Assembly: GCF_905212365.1 (NCBI RefSeq)
Contig: NZ_CAJMEH010000028.1
Coordinates: 1 to 22,672, forward strand
Reading direction: 5' to 3'
From: an uncultured Phascolarctobacterium sp.
GTDB lineage: Bacteria; Bacillota; Negativicutes; Acidaminococcales; Acidaminococcaceae
DNA: 22,672 nt
A program made the position numbers and the translations under genes. The notes under the pieces were generated by a model that ran no database searches, was not told the DNA's origin, and worked only from the letters and a program-made list of their open reading frames with translations. Below are positions 8,155 to 14,936 of this stretch, in pieces. Each line of letters starts with the position of its first letter. Position 1 is the stretch's first letter.

Positions 8155-8876
8155 AGCTTAGCCGCCTTTTTTAAAGCCGCCAGCTCGCCGTCGGTCAGCT
8201 CACGGAATTTACCGCGTCCCAGATTGCTCAAGGTCAGCGGCCCCATTTTAATGCGTTTTAAATCGCGCACAGGGAAGCCGATGGCGTCGCACATCCGGCG
8301 TACCTGCCGGTTGCGTCCTTCGTGAATAGTGATGTCGAACAGCGTAAAATTATGCTCGTGCTCATAGCTGCGTAGATTAACCACCGCCGGAGCCGTCATA
8401 CCGTCCTCCAGCTTAATGCCCATGCGCAGCAGGTCCAGCTTCTCATCGGGTACAATACCCGGCACCTTCACAAGATAGGTTTTATTAACCTCGTGGCTGG
8501 GGTGCATCAAAGCCTGGGCCAGCGCGCCGTCGTTAGTCAGCAGCAGCAGTCCTTCGGTATTGTAATCCAGGCGGCCAACGGGAAACACCCGCTCCGGCAA
8601 ATCCTTGACAAAATCGGCAATGCTGCGCCGGTTTTCCGGGTCGCTCATAGTCGTAACCACGCCGCGGGGCTTATAAAACATATAATAGGCCTTGCTTTCG
8701 GCTTTAATGGGTTTACCGTCCACCATAATACGCGTTCTGGCCGGGTCAAACTTGCTGCCCAGCTCGGTCACAACTTTACCGTTAACGCGGACGCGGCCCG
8801 CCGTAATAATCTTTTCTGCTTCGCGGCGGGAGGCGATACCTGTCGCGGCCAAAATCTTTTGTAAACGTTCTTCCAT
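8151..8876 (-). CDS. rluB: rRNA pseudouridine synthase, RsuA/RluB family
   Basis: Converts a specific uridine of rRNA to pseudouridine. The 241 residues comprise an S4 RNA-binding domain (about 1-60, with RLQKILAATGIASRREAE and VRVNGKVV) and the RsuA-type catalytic domain with the motif GRLDYNTEGLLLLTNDG, where Asp104 is the catalytic aspartate. NRQVRRMC near 190 is also typical. Members beside scpA-scpB in Firmicutes are usually called RluB and act on the 23S rRNA; the exact site is inferred from this context. AAAGGA lies about 10 nt before the ATG, inside the end of scpB. The gene starts 8 nt after the scpB stop and overlaps the flavoprotein gene by 4 nt. Confidence 0.93.
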   Translation of the reverse strand: MEERLQKILAATGIASRREAEKIITAGRVRVNGKVVTELGSKFDPARTRIMVDGKPIKAESKAYYMFYKPRGVVTTMSDPENRRSIADFVKDLPERVFPVGRLDYNTEGLLLLTNDGALAQALMHPSHEVNKTYLVKVPGIVPDEKLDLLRMGIKLEDGMTAPAVVNLRSYEHEHNFTLFDITIHEGRNRQVRRMCDAIGFPVRDLKRIKMGPLTLSNLGRGKFRELTDGELAALKKAAKL

Positions 8877-8884
8877 CTAATCTA

Positions 8885-9469
8885 TTATTCCTTTAATTCA
8901 TTATTTTCGCGGTTATCTTCCAAGGACAGCATCTGCTGTACCGCCTCCTGCTCGTCCTCAGGCAAGGGCTCTACGGCAGGCAGGTCCTGCAGCGACGCCA
9001 GCCCAAACACCGTCAGGAATTTATCGGTGGTGGCGTATAATATGGGGTTGCCCAAAGCCTTCTTGCGTCCGGCTTCCGTCACTAAACCTAAATCCAGCAG
9101 CGTTCCCAGCACGCCGTCCACCTTGACGCCGCGGATAGCTTCCATTTCCGCGCGAGTCACAGGCTGCTTAAAAGCGATAATCGCCAGTGTTTCCATGGCT
9201 GCGTTAGTCAGTTTGACCTCTTTTTTCTGATTTAAATTGCTCAGCAGCCGATAATGCACAGGCTTTGTCACCAGCTGATAGCCCTCGCCCACCTGACGCA
9301 GCATCAGGCCGCGGGCTTCGTTCTCATAGCTGTGCTCCAGCGTGGACAGCAGCTCCCAAACCTGGGGCTTTTCCAGCTGCAATACATTGGCCAGTTCTCC
9401 CACGCTGATAGGTTCGCCTGCGGCAAAAAGCACCGCCTCCAGCGCTCCCGTCATCTGCTCATGATACAT
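8885..9469 (-). CDS. scpB: Segregation and condensation protein B
   Basis: A subunit of the SMC-ScpA-ScpB condensin that compacts and helps separate chromosomes. The 194-residue protein has the two winged-helix domains of the family: MTGALEAVLFAAGEPISVGELA at the start, YQLVTKP in the middle, and the conserved stretch with ETLAIIAFKQPVTRAE followed by IRGVKVDGVLGTLLDLGLV. The acidic C-terminal tail (E/D-rich after about 165) is usual. It overlaps the end of scpA by 11 nt, and a GGGGAAGG ribosome site sits 5 nt before the ATG. Two stop codons in tandem (TAA TAG) end the gene. Confidence 0.95.
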   Translation of the reverse strand: MYHEQMTGALEAVLFAAGEPISVGELANVLQLEKPQVWELLSTLEHSYENEARGLMLRQVGEGYQLVTKPVHYRLLSNLNQKKEVKLTNAAMETLAIIAFKQPVTRAEMEAIRGVKVDGVLGTLLDLGLVTEAGRKKALGNPILYATTDKFLTVFGLASLQDLPAVEPLPEDEQEAVQQMLSLEDNRENNELKE

Positions 9470-10181
9470 GGCTGCCTTCCCCCTGTCTGCCGAAAATATA
9501 AATGGGCGCGAAATGCTGCGCTTGGCTGATAGTTACTATCCCCAGCTTCAGCAGCTCCAACACCGCCAGAAAAGCCGCCACCTTTTCGCCGGGCCGCCCC
9601 GAACGGAACAGCTCGTTAAGCAAAAAGCCGTGGGGATGACGCTTAAGCCGCTGCAAAATAGCGGACATTTTCTCCTGCACACTGAAGGCCTGCGGCTCGA
9701 TAAAGGCCGTGGGCCTGCTGCCGCCAGCAAGCATGCCAGCCAAGGCTTTGAGTAAATCCTGCACCGGATAATGCCCCACATTGCGCTCCACCATATTGGC
9801 AAACATGGGCGGGCGCTGGCCGAAACGATCAGCTTCCTCCTTTAGGCTGCGCAGCATATTAGCGGCTCGCTTAATGCGGCGGTATTCCACCAGCATTTCC
9901 ACCAGCTGCTGACGCGGGTCGGCCTCCTCCCCATCGTCAGCAGCCGCCTCCTTAGGCAGCAGCAGCCGCGATTTTATTTGCAACAGCGTAGCCGCCATCA
10001 CCAGAAATTCGCTGGCTATTTCCATATCAAATTCGCTGAGATTACGCAGATAGCTGATGTACTGCTCCGTAATCTCCACGATGGGGATATCGTAAATATC
10101 GATTTTATCCCTCTCAATCAAATGCATCAATAAATCGAGAGGCCCTTCAAAAGCGTTAAGCTTTAACGACAAATCCTTCAT
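9459..10181 (-). CDS. scpA: Segregation and condensation protein A (kleisin)
   Basis: The kleisin that bridges the SMC heads and binds ScpB. The 240-residue protein opens with the family signature LNAFEGPLDLLMHLIE, followed by IDIYDIPIVEITEQY and the helical region FLVMAATLLQIKSRLLLP. The middle is acidic and variable, and the C-terminal winged helix (about 165-235) ends the protein. The start is set by homology: only 9 nt separate it from the protease stop and I see no Shine-Dalgarno before the ATG, so coupled re-initiation is likely. The 11-nt overlap with scpB suggests that the partners are made together. Confidence 0.95.
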   Translation of the reverse strand: MKDLSLKLNAFEGPLDLLMHLIERDKIDIYDIPIVEITEQYISYLRNLSEFDMEIASEFLVMAATLLQIKSRLLLPKEAAADDGEEADPRQQLVEMLVEYRRIKRAANMLRSLKEEADRFGQRPPMFANMVERNVGHYPVQDLLKALAGMLAGGSRPTAFIEPQAFSVQEKMSAILQRLKRHPHGFLLNELFRSGRPGEKVAAFLAVLELLKLGIVTISQAQHFAPIYIFGRQGEGSHVS

Positions 10182-10190
10182 TGCGGCAAA

Positions 10191-10811
10191 TTAAAAGACA
10201 ATACGCAGCAGGCTGTTAACCAGCATCAGATAGCCGTTAGCCAAGGGATTGATAATCATACCGGTAATACCGGTAAAAACCAATGCGATAAGAATAAAGA
10301 AGCCGTAACGGTCAACTATATTATTAAACTGCCAGGACTGCTTGGCAGGCAGCAGCTCGGATAAAATGCGCGAACCGTCCAAGGGCGGAATGGGAATCAG
10401 GTTGAAAAAAGCAAACCATACGTTATACAGCTGCATCCACAGCAAAAAACGGTACATACCATCGCTCATCAAGCCCAGGCGATTGGTCAGCGCCATCAGC
10501 AGAGCCGCCAAAAAGCACAAAAAGAGATTAGCCGCAGGTCCGGCAAAAGATACCTTTAAAATACCTTCGCGGCGGTTGCGGAAATTATTGACATTGATAG
10601 GCACACCCTTAGCCCAGCCAAAACCGGCCACCACCAGCAGCACTGCGCCAATCGGGTCAAGATGCGCCAGCGGGTTAAAGGTCAGCCGTCCTGCGTAGCG
10701 CGCCGTCGGGTCTCCCATGCTGTCCGCACATTGAGCGTGCGCATATTCATGAATGGATATGGCGAACAGCAAAGCAGGAATACGGTATATCATGGTACTT
10801 AAATCAAGCAT
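10191..10811 (-). CDS. Site-2-protease family zinc metalloprotease (peptidase M50)
   Basis: A polytopic membrane protein of the S2P/M50 group, 206 residues from the second ATG. The zinc motif HEYAH lies in the first membrane helix, about residues 21-25, and the third ligand is in NLIPIPPLDGSRIL, a variant of the NPDG motif, near residue 145. FNPLAHLDPIG and FAGPAANL are also typical of the short, PDZ-free bacterial members. Their substrates are mostly unknown. I choose the ATG at 10811 because CGGAGG is 5 nt from it but only 2 nt from the ATG at 10814. It heads the scpA operon, a placement common in Firmicutes, and a strong promoter lies 35 nt upstream of the start. Its link to the downstream genes is not obvious. 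Confidence 0.92.
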   Translation of the reverse strand: MLDLSTMIYRIPALLFAISIHEYAHAQCADSMGDPTARYAGRLTFNPLAHLDPIGAVLLVVAGFGWAKGVPINVNNFRNRREGILKVSFAGPAANLFLCFLAALLMALTNRLGLMSDGMYRFLLWMQLYNVWFAFFNLIPIPPLDGSRILSELLPAKQSWQFNNIVDRYGFFILIALVFTGITGMIINPLANGYLMLVNSLLRIVF

Positions 10812-10845
10812 CATAGCCTCCGGTAGAAAATATCTTAATGGTACA

Positions 10846-10875
10846 ATTATACAACAGCTTGTATTATTAAGTCAA
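10846..10875 (-). promoter_or_regulatory. Sigma-70 promoter of the M50-scpAB-rluB-cmk-plsC-ispH-fni operon
   Basis: On the minus strand TTGACT (10870-10875) is followed by an 18-nt spacer and the perfect -10 TATAAT (10846-10851). The -35 box begins directly after the T-run of the upstream terminator (10876-10882), so termination and new initiation are back to back. The first start codon is 35 nt after the -10 box. I see no other clear promoter before the terminator at 2419-2459, so one transcript of about 8.4 kb is likely. Confidence 0.75.
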
Positions 10876-10917
10876 AAAGAAAACGGAACCGCCGCAGTTT
10901 TTCTGTGACGATTCCGT
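10876..10917 (-). terminator. Intrinsic terminator after the crotonase-family gene
   Basis: On the minus strand ACGGAATCGT pairs with GCGGTTCCGT over 10 bp (two G-T pairs), with an inner CAG-AAAAA-CTG hairpin. The T-rich tail TTTCTTTTT follows. The stem spans 10883-10917 on the plus strand and starts 10 nt after the crotonase stop. Confidence 0.88.
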
Positions 10918-10927
10918 AAAAATTTTG

Positions 10928-11704
10928 TTATTTTCCCGTAAAAGCAGGCGGACGCTTTTCATAGAAAGCGGCGATGCCTTCCTTGCAGTCGTCGGTACCC
11001 ATGAGCAGGGACTGGGTAGTTTCTTCAATAGCCAGCACTTCGTCCAAGGTAAGAGCAGTATTGTTCAGATACTTCTTAGTCAGGCCGATAGCCAGAGGAG
11101 CGCTGGCAGCCAAACGTCCCGCCATCTCATAAACCTTATCCTTCAGCTCGGCGTCGTCGCACACATGGTTAAGCATTCCCAAAGCAGCCGCCGTAGGCGC
11201 ATCAATTAAGTCGCCGGTAAACATCAGCTCCTTAGCCTTATGCACGCCTATTGCCTTAGGCAAAAAGTATAAACCGCCGCAGTCAGGAATCAAGCCAACC
11301 TTGGCAAAACTCTCGCCAAAACGGGCTTTGCTGGAAGCGTAAACCAAATCGCAGGCCAGCATCAAATTTACACCTGCACCGGCAGTAACACCGTTGACAT
11401 AAGCGATTACCGGCTTTTCCATAACAGTAATGCGTTTAGCCACGTCCCCTACCTTAGCGATAAAGGCTTTCTTAGCTGCCGTGCCGGTCAGCCCGTTAAG
11501 ATAGCTTAAATCGCCGCCTGCGCAGAAGGCTTTGCCGCTGCCCGTCAGCACTATGCACTTCACCTCGCTGTCAGCCTCAGCCTTGTCCAAAGCGTCATGC
11601 AGGCCATTGATAAGCCCATCGTTCATCGAATTAAGGCTTTTTGGCCGATTCATGGTAATAGTGGCAATATGATTTTCTACAGCGTATAAAACGGCTTCTT
11701 CCAT
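10928..11704 (-). CDS. Enoyl-CoA hydratase/isomerase (crotonase) family protein, PaaG-like
   Basis: A 258-residue protein of the crotonase superfamily acting on an acyl-CoA. The oxyanion-hole parts are present: FCAGGDL (60-66) and GVTAGAGVN (105-113). The two glutamates of classical enoyl-CoA hydratase are not there. Asn113 stands at the first position (GAGVN instead of GGGCE), and FGESF at 129-133 has Phe at the second. Instead Asp141 lies in GLIPDCGG, the layout of the PaaG-type isomerases, so isomerase activity is more likely than hydration. The substrate is unknown. AAAGGAG sits 8 nt before the ATG. It is a one-gene unit with its own promoter and terminator, so context gives no pathway. 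Confidence 0.88.
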   Translation of the reverse strand: MEEAVLYAVENHIATITMNRPKSLNSMNDGLINGLHDALDKAEADSEVKCIVLTGSGKAFCAGGDLSYLNGLTGTAAKKAFIAKVGDVAKRITVMEKPVIAYVNGVTAGAGVNLMLACDLVYASSKARFGESFAKVGLIPDCGGLYFLPKAIGVHKAKELMFTGDLIDAPTAAALGMLNHVCDDAELKDKVYEMAGRLAASAPLAIGLTKKYLNNTALTLDEVLAIEETTQSLLMGTDDCKEGIAAFYEKRPPAFTGK

Positions 11705-11741
11705 GAAAACAACTCCTTTGCTGTTGTATTTTACTACTTCT

Positions 11742-11769
11742 ATTATACCACCTTTTCTCTTAATGCAAA
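11742..11769 (-). promoter_or_regulatory. Sigma-70 promoter of the crotonase-family gene
   Basis: On the minus strand TTTGCA (11764-11769) is followed by a 16-nt spacer and a perfect TATAAT (11742-11747) carrying an extended -10 (TGGTATAAT). The start codon at 11704 is 37 nt downstream of the -10 box. Confidence 0.7.
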
Positions 11770-11868
11770 AGCTTTTTGATTAGGAACAAAAGTATATTAA
11801 GCAGTAAAATCCTGTCATGATTCTATTTGCAAAATTTTCTGAAATATGTTAGACTAAAAGAGTTGTGA

Positions 11869-11901
11869 CCTCTTCCAGCAGGAAGGAGGCAAAGCTCTGC
11901 C
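11869..11901 (+). other. Two adjacent small hairpins in the crotonase-tRNA intergenic space, function unknown
   Basis: On the plus strand CCTCTTCC, loop AGCA and GGAAGGAGG form a hairpin with one bulged base. It is followed directly, sharing two bases, by GGCA-AAGCTC-TGCC. A weak promoter-like pair lies just upstream on the same strand (TTGCAA at 11827-11832, 17 nt, TAGACT at 11850-11855). No reading frame with a start follows. The rest of the gene-free space (11748-11971) shows nothing else I can name. It could be a small RNA or chance. Confidence 0.25.
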
Positions 11902-11971
11902 TTTACAATCAACACTTTTCGGCCATTTAAAGTATATCGCTTCTCCAAAATGCAAGACCATACCTAATGAT

Positions 11972-12000
11972 AAAAAAAGCCAGAACCTTACGATTCTGGC
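11972..12000 (-). terminator. Intrinsic terminator after tRNA-Asn
   Basis: On the minus strand GCCAGAA (11994-12000) pairs with TTCTGGC (11979-11985) around an 8-nt loop and is followed by seven T (11972-11978). It lies 10 nt after the encoded CCA end of the tRNA. Confidence 0.9.
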
Positions 12001-12010
12001 ATAATTTTTC

Positions 12011-12086
12011 TGGCTCCCCGAGTAGGACTCGAACCTACGACGCCCTGATTAACAGTCAGGTGTTCTACCGGCTGAACTATCGGGGA
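12011..12086 (-). tRNA. tRNA-Asn, anticodon GTT
   Basis: A 76-nt tRNA with CCA encoded. The acceptor arms TCCCCGA and TCGGGGA pair over 7 bp, followed by discriminator G and CCA. The D loop contains AGCCGGTAGA, the anticodon stem CTGAC/GTCAG-type arm encloses CTGTTAA with anticodon GTT at 12051-12053 (plus strand aac), and the T arm has GTAGG-TTCGAGT-CCTAC. The variable loop is short. It stands alone between cbiC and the crotonase gene with its own promoter and terminator. Confidence 0.98.
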
Positions 12087-12115
12087 ATAAGGTTGATCTT
12101 CAATCAACGAAGTAT

Positions 12116-12144
12116 ATTATACATAAATATCCGCTGGATGTCAA
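12116..12144 (-). promoter_or_regulatory. Perfect-consensus promoter of tRNA-Asn
   Basis: On the minus strand TTGACA (12139-12144), a 17-nt spacer and TATAAT (12116-12121): all 12 consensus bases and the ideal spacing. Transcription should start near 12109. The leader of about 23 nt contains a 6-bp hairpin, GTTGAT-TGAAG-ATCAAC (12092-12108), just before the mature 5' end, where RNase P would cut. Confidence 0.9.
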
Positions 12145-12206
12145 CTATTTTTCTGCAAAAAACTGCGGCCAAAGCGATATTTTTACAGAATGCGTACAAC
12201 GCAGGC

Positions 12207-12836
12207 TTATTTGCGGGTCAGCTTATAAATCAGCGCATTGCAGATAGCTGCCGCCACGTTGCTGCCGCCCTTGCGGCCGCGGGCAACGATATAAGGAATG
12301 CCTGTCTGCATGATGATTTCCTTGGATTCCACCACATTGACAAAGCCAACAGGTACGCCGATAACCAGCTCCGGTTTAATTTTGCCTTCTTTTACAAGCT
12401 CGTCCAGGCGTACCAGCGCCGTAGGAGCGTTGCCCACGGCAATAATTACCGGACCTTCGATAGCGCAGGCCTTTTCCATGCAGGCAGCAGCTCTGGTGGA
12501 GCCAGCCTCCTTAGCGCGGGCCGCTACGTCGGCGTCAGCCATAAAGCAAACTGCCTTAGCGCCCAGCTTGCTCAGGCCCATCTTATTGATGCCGGTGCAG
12601 GCCATATTAGTATCGGTAACGATGGTAGCGCCCTTCTCCAACGCAGCCAAAGCCTTTTCCACTACGCCGTCCGAAAACAGCAGATTACGCGCATAATCAA
12701 AATCCGCGGAGGTGTGGATAACGCGCTTCACGATATCCAGCTTTTCAGGGTCAATTTTAATCTGGCCTAATTCTTCGCCAATGATCTCCATGCTGCGTTT
12801 TTCAATATCAGCAGGCAATACGTTTTGTAAATGCAT
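12207..12836 (-). CDS. cbiC: Cobalt-precorrin-8 methylmutase
   Basis: Moves the methyl group from C-11 to C-12 of cobalt-precorrin-8 to give cobyrinic acid, the last ring step of the pathway. The 209-residue protein has the catalytic histidine in VIHTSADFDY (His41), then TDTNMACTGINK, and a glycine-rich IAVGNAPTAL and VIGVPVGFVNVVESKE, all characteristic of CbiC/CobH. The length is normal. It is the last gene of the cobalamin operon in this window, 48 nt after cobO, with GGTAGGAAG before the ATG. No clear intrinsic terminator follows: the only hairpin, TGCGT-TGT-ACGCA right after the stop, lacks a T-run. Confidence 0.96.
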   Translation of the reverse strand: MHLQNVLPADIEKRSMEIIGEELGQIKIDPEKLDIVKRVIHTSADFDYARNLLFSDGVVEKALAALEKGATIVTDTNMACTGINKMGLSKLGAKAVCFMADADVAARAKEAGSTRAAACMEKACAIEGPVIIAVGNAPTALVRLDELVKEGKIKPELVIGVPVGFVNVVESKEIIMQTGIPYIVARGRKGGSNVAAAICNALIYKLTRK

Positions 12837-12884
12837 CTTCTTCCTACCTTTCTCAACCCAAACGATAGATAAATTCTGGCGCGC

Positions 12885-13415
12885 TCATCTTTCAATGCCT
12901 GTACGCGCAGGTATTCCCCTTTCAAAGGGATGCTTGCGCTTACAGATTTCGGAAACGTAATCGGCCAGCTCCACCAGCTCGGGAGCAGGATTACGACCCG
13001 TAAGCACAACCTCCATCTGCTGCGGCTTATGCCGCAGAAAATCAACTAAAACATCTTTATCAAAAACGCCCGTATTGCAGGCGCCGATAACCTCGTCAAG
13101 AATAAGCAGATCAATATGCTCGTCCATGCATTTCTGCTTAACCTTTGCGAATAAAGCCAGGTGCTCACCCTTCACTTGGGCCTTTTCCTCATCGTTCATC
13201 TGAAAGGTGAATTTCTTCGTTTCCTTGCCGCGCATAATCTCAATATTGGGCAGCAAAGCCAAGCTTTTCAGCTCTCCCGTAGGTCTGCTTTTGAGAAACT
13301 GCACCAAAAGCACATGGTTGCCGTGACCGCTGCAGCGAACAGCCAAGCCAATGGCTGCCGTTGTTTTCCCCTTGCCGTCACCGCAGTAAATATGAATCAG
13401 GCCGCCGTTTTCCAT
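12885..13415 (-). CDS. cobO: Cob(I)yrinic acid a,c-diamide adenosyltransferase (CobA/BtuR family)
   Basis: Transfers the adenosyl group of ATP to the cobalt of the reduced corrinoid to form the Co-C bond. The 176-residue protein has the P-loop GDGKGKTT (12-19) near the start, LLILDEVIGACNTG with the conserved DE, VVLTGRNPAPELVELADYVSEI, and the family's C-terminal KHPFERGIPARTGIE. It is a BtuR/CobO type enzyme, not the PduO or EutT type. The ATG overlaps the stop of cbiP by one base (TGATG), so translation is coupled. Within the pathway it acts between CbiA and CbiP. Confidence 0.96.
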   Translation of the reverse strand: MENGGLIHIYCGDGKGKTTAAIGLAVRCSGHGNHVLLVQFLKSRPTGELKSLALLPNIEIMRGKETKKFTFQMNDEEKAQVKGEHLALFAKVKQKCMDEHIDLLILDEVIGACNTGVFDKDVLVDFLRHKPQQMEVVLTGRNPAPELVELADYVSEICKRKHPFERGIPARTGIER

Positions 13416-14935
13416 CAGACACCAGCCTCCAGAATTTCGTAAATCTTCGGCATATCCAGATTGGCGCGCACGCTGTCGGCCAGAATGTCGTACTGCTGCC
13501 GTTTGTAGTCGGCAAAATTGATGGTTTTAATATCGTCCATGTGCAGGCCCTTTTTCGCCAGCAGCGCTTCTACTATCTTCACGGCAATGCCGTCGCCGTC
13601 AAAGACGCCGTGTACATATGTGCCGTACACATTCATTTTATAGGTAATGTTCTGAGAGCCCTCCGGCATATCCTCCCCCGCTTCATGGATGGGATGAATA
13701 GTAGTCAAGGCTTCCTGCTCCGGGAATTTAGTAACGCCAGAATGAATCTCATAGCCAAACAGCGGCATACCGCTGAGCTCGGAGAAGATACCCTTAACCT
13801 GACCAAAGCGCCCCTCCATTTGAATAGTACGCTTATGCTCGATAAAGGAGGTTTCTATATCCAGCAAGCCAAGGCCCGGAGTATCGCCGCCCTCCTCTAC
13901 GCCGTAAGGGTCGGAAATATTTTTGCCCAGCATCTGATAGCCGCCGCAAACGCCAAAAATAACGGTGCCGTTGCTGGCATGCTTTAAAATAGCGGCTTCC
14001 ATACCGCTCTGACGCAGCCATTTCAAATCGCCGATGGTATTTTTCGTACCGGGAATAATAATCATATCGGGATTGCCCAAATCGCGCACGTTCTGCACAT
14101 AGCGCAGGGATACGCCGGGAATCAGCTCGAATACGTTAAAGTCGGTATAATTGGACATTCTGGGAATACGCACTACGGCGATATCCACCAGATTAACTTC
14201 GCTGCGGCCGCTGATGCGCTCCGACAGGCTGTCCTCGTCTTCAATATCCACGTTGAGCATGGGAAGCACGCCTATGACGGGCACGCCAGTTTTATCCTCG
14301 ATCATTTTCAAGCCGGGGCGCAAAATTTCCACGTCGCCGCGGAATTTATTAATGATAACGCCCTTGACCATGGCCCGCTCGTCCTCCTCCAGCAGCATCA
14401 GCGTACCGTAAATGGAGGCAAAAACGCCGCCGCGGTCAATATCCGCTACCAAAAGCACCGGAGCCTTAGCCATTTTAGCCATACCCATATTGACAAAATC
14501 GTCCTTTTTGATGTTGATTTCAGCAGGGCTGCCCGCGCCCTCAATACATACGATATCGTACTGATCTGCCAAAGCGTCAAAGGCTTCCTGCACTCTGGGG
14601 CGCAGAGTATGCTTCATGGCATAATACTCTCCGGCGCGCATGGTGCCGATGGCTTCGCCGTTGACAATCACCTGGGAGCCGCTGTCGCTGGTAGGCTTGA
14701 GCAAAATGGGATTCATCAATACGCTGGGCTCGATATTGGCAGCCTCGGCCTGTACAACCTGAGCGCGGCCCATTTCGGCCCCTTCCTTGGTAATAAAGGA
14801 ATTAAGCGCCATATTTTGAGATTTAAAGGGCGCTACCTTATAACCATCCTGATTAAAAACGCGGCACAGACCTGCCGTAAGCAGACTTTTACCGGCATTG
14901 GACATGGTACCAACTACCATTATTGCTTTTGCCAC
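13415..14935 (-). CDS. cbiP: Cobyric acid synthase (glutamine-hydrolysing)
   Basis: Amidates the four remaining carboxylates (b, d, e, g) of adenosylcobyrinic acid a,c-diamide with glutamine and ATP. The N-terminal dethiobiotin-synthetase-like domain has GTMSNAGKS, KSQNMALNSF and VADIDRGGVFAS. The C-terminal class I amidotransferase domain has the nucleophile in FGVCGGYQMLG (about Cys330) and a catalytic His in YVHGVFDGDG (about His442). The protein is 506 residues from GTG at 14935, which gives MAKAIMVVGTMSNAGKS, the usual family start. A GTG at 14944 would add three residues and overlap the previous gene by 8 nt. From 14935 it begins one base after that gene's stop. The synonym cobQ is also used. 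Confidence 0.96.
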   Translation of the reverse strand: MAKAIMVVGTMSNAGKSLLTAGLCRVFNQDGYKVAPFKSQNMALNSFITKEGAEMGRAQVVQAEAANIEPSVLMNPILLKPTSDSGSQVIVNGEAIGTMRAGEYYAMKHTLRPRVQEAFDALADQYDIVCIEGAGSPAEINIKKDDFVNMGMAKMAKAPVLLVADIDRGGVFASIYGTLMLLEEDERAMVKGVIINKFRGDVEILRPGLKMIEDKTGVPVIGVLPMLNVDIEDEDSLSERISGRSEVNLVDIAVVRIPRMSNYTDFNVFELIPGVSLRYVQNVRDLGNPDMIIIPGTKNTIGDLKWLRQSGMEAAILKHASNGTVIFGVCGGYQMLGKNISDPYGVEEGGDTPGLGLLDIETSFIEHKRTIQMEGRFGQVKGIFSELSGMPLFGYEIHSGVTKFPEQEALTTIHPIHEAGEDMPEGSQNITYKMNVYGTYVHGVFDGDGIAVKIVEALLAKKGLHMDDIKTINFADYKRQQYDILADSVRANLDMPKIYEILEAGV

Positions 14936-14936
14936 T

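Noticed and set aside
11861..11905. Signal recognition particle RNA, suggested by CAGGAAGGAGGCA
   Set aside because: The required GTCAGG side and the asymmetric loop of the SRP RNA helix 8 are missing, and the flanks do not pair over the needed length.
12195..12206. Intrinsic terminator directly after cbiC
   Set aside because: TGCGT-TGT-ACGCA is only a 5-bp stem with a 3-nt loop and is followed by TTCTGTAAAA, not a T-run.
11967..12770. 267-residue plus-strand frame containing SRTRTYDALINSQVFYRLNYRG
   Set aside because: This peptide is the well-known false translation across the complement of a tRNA gene, here tRNA-Asn. The rest of the frame is antisense to cbiC.
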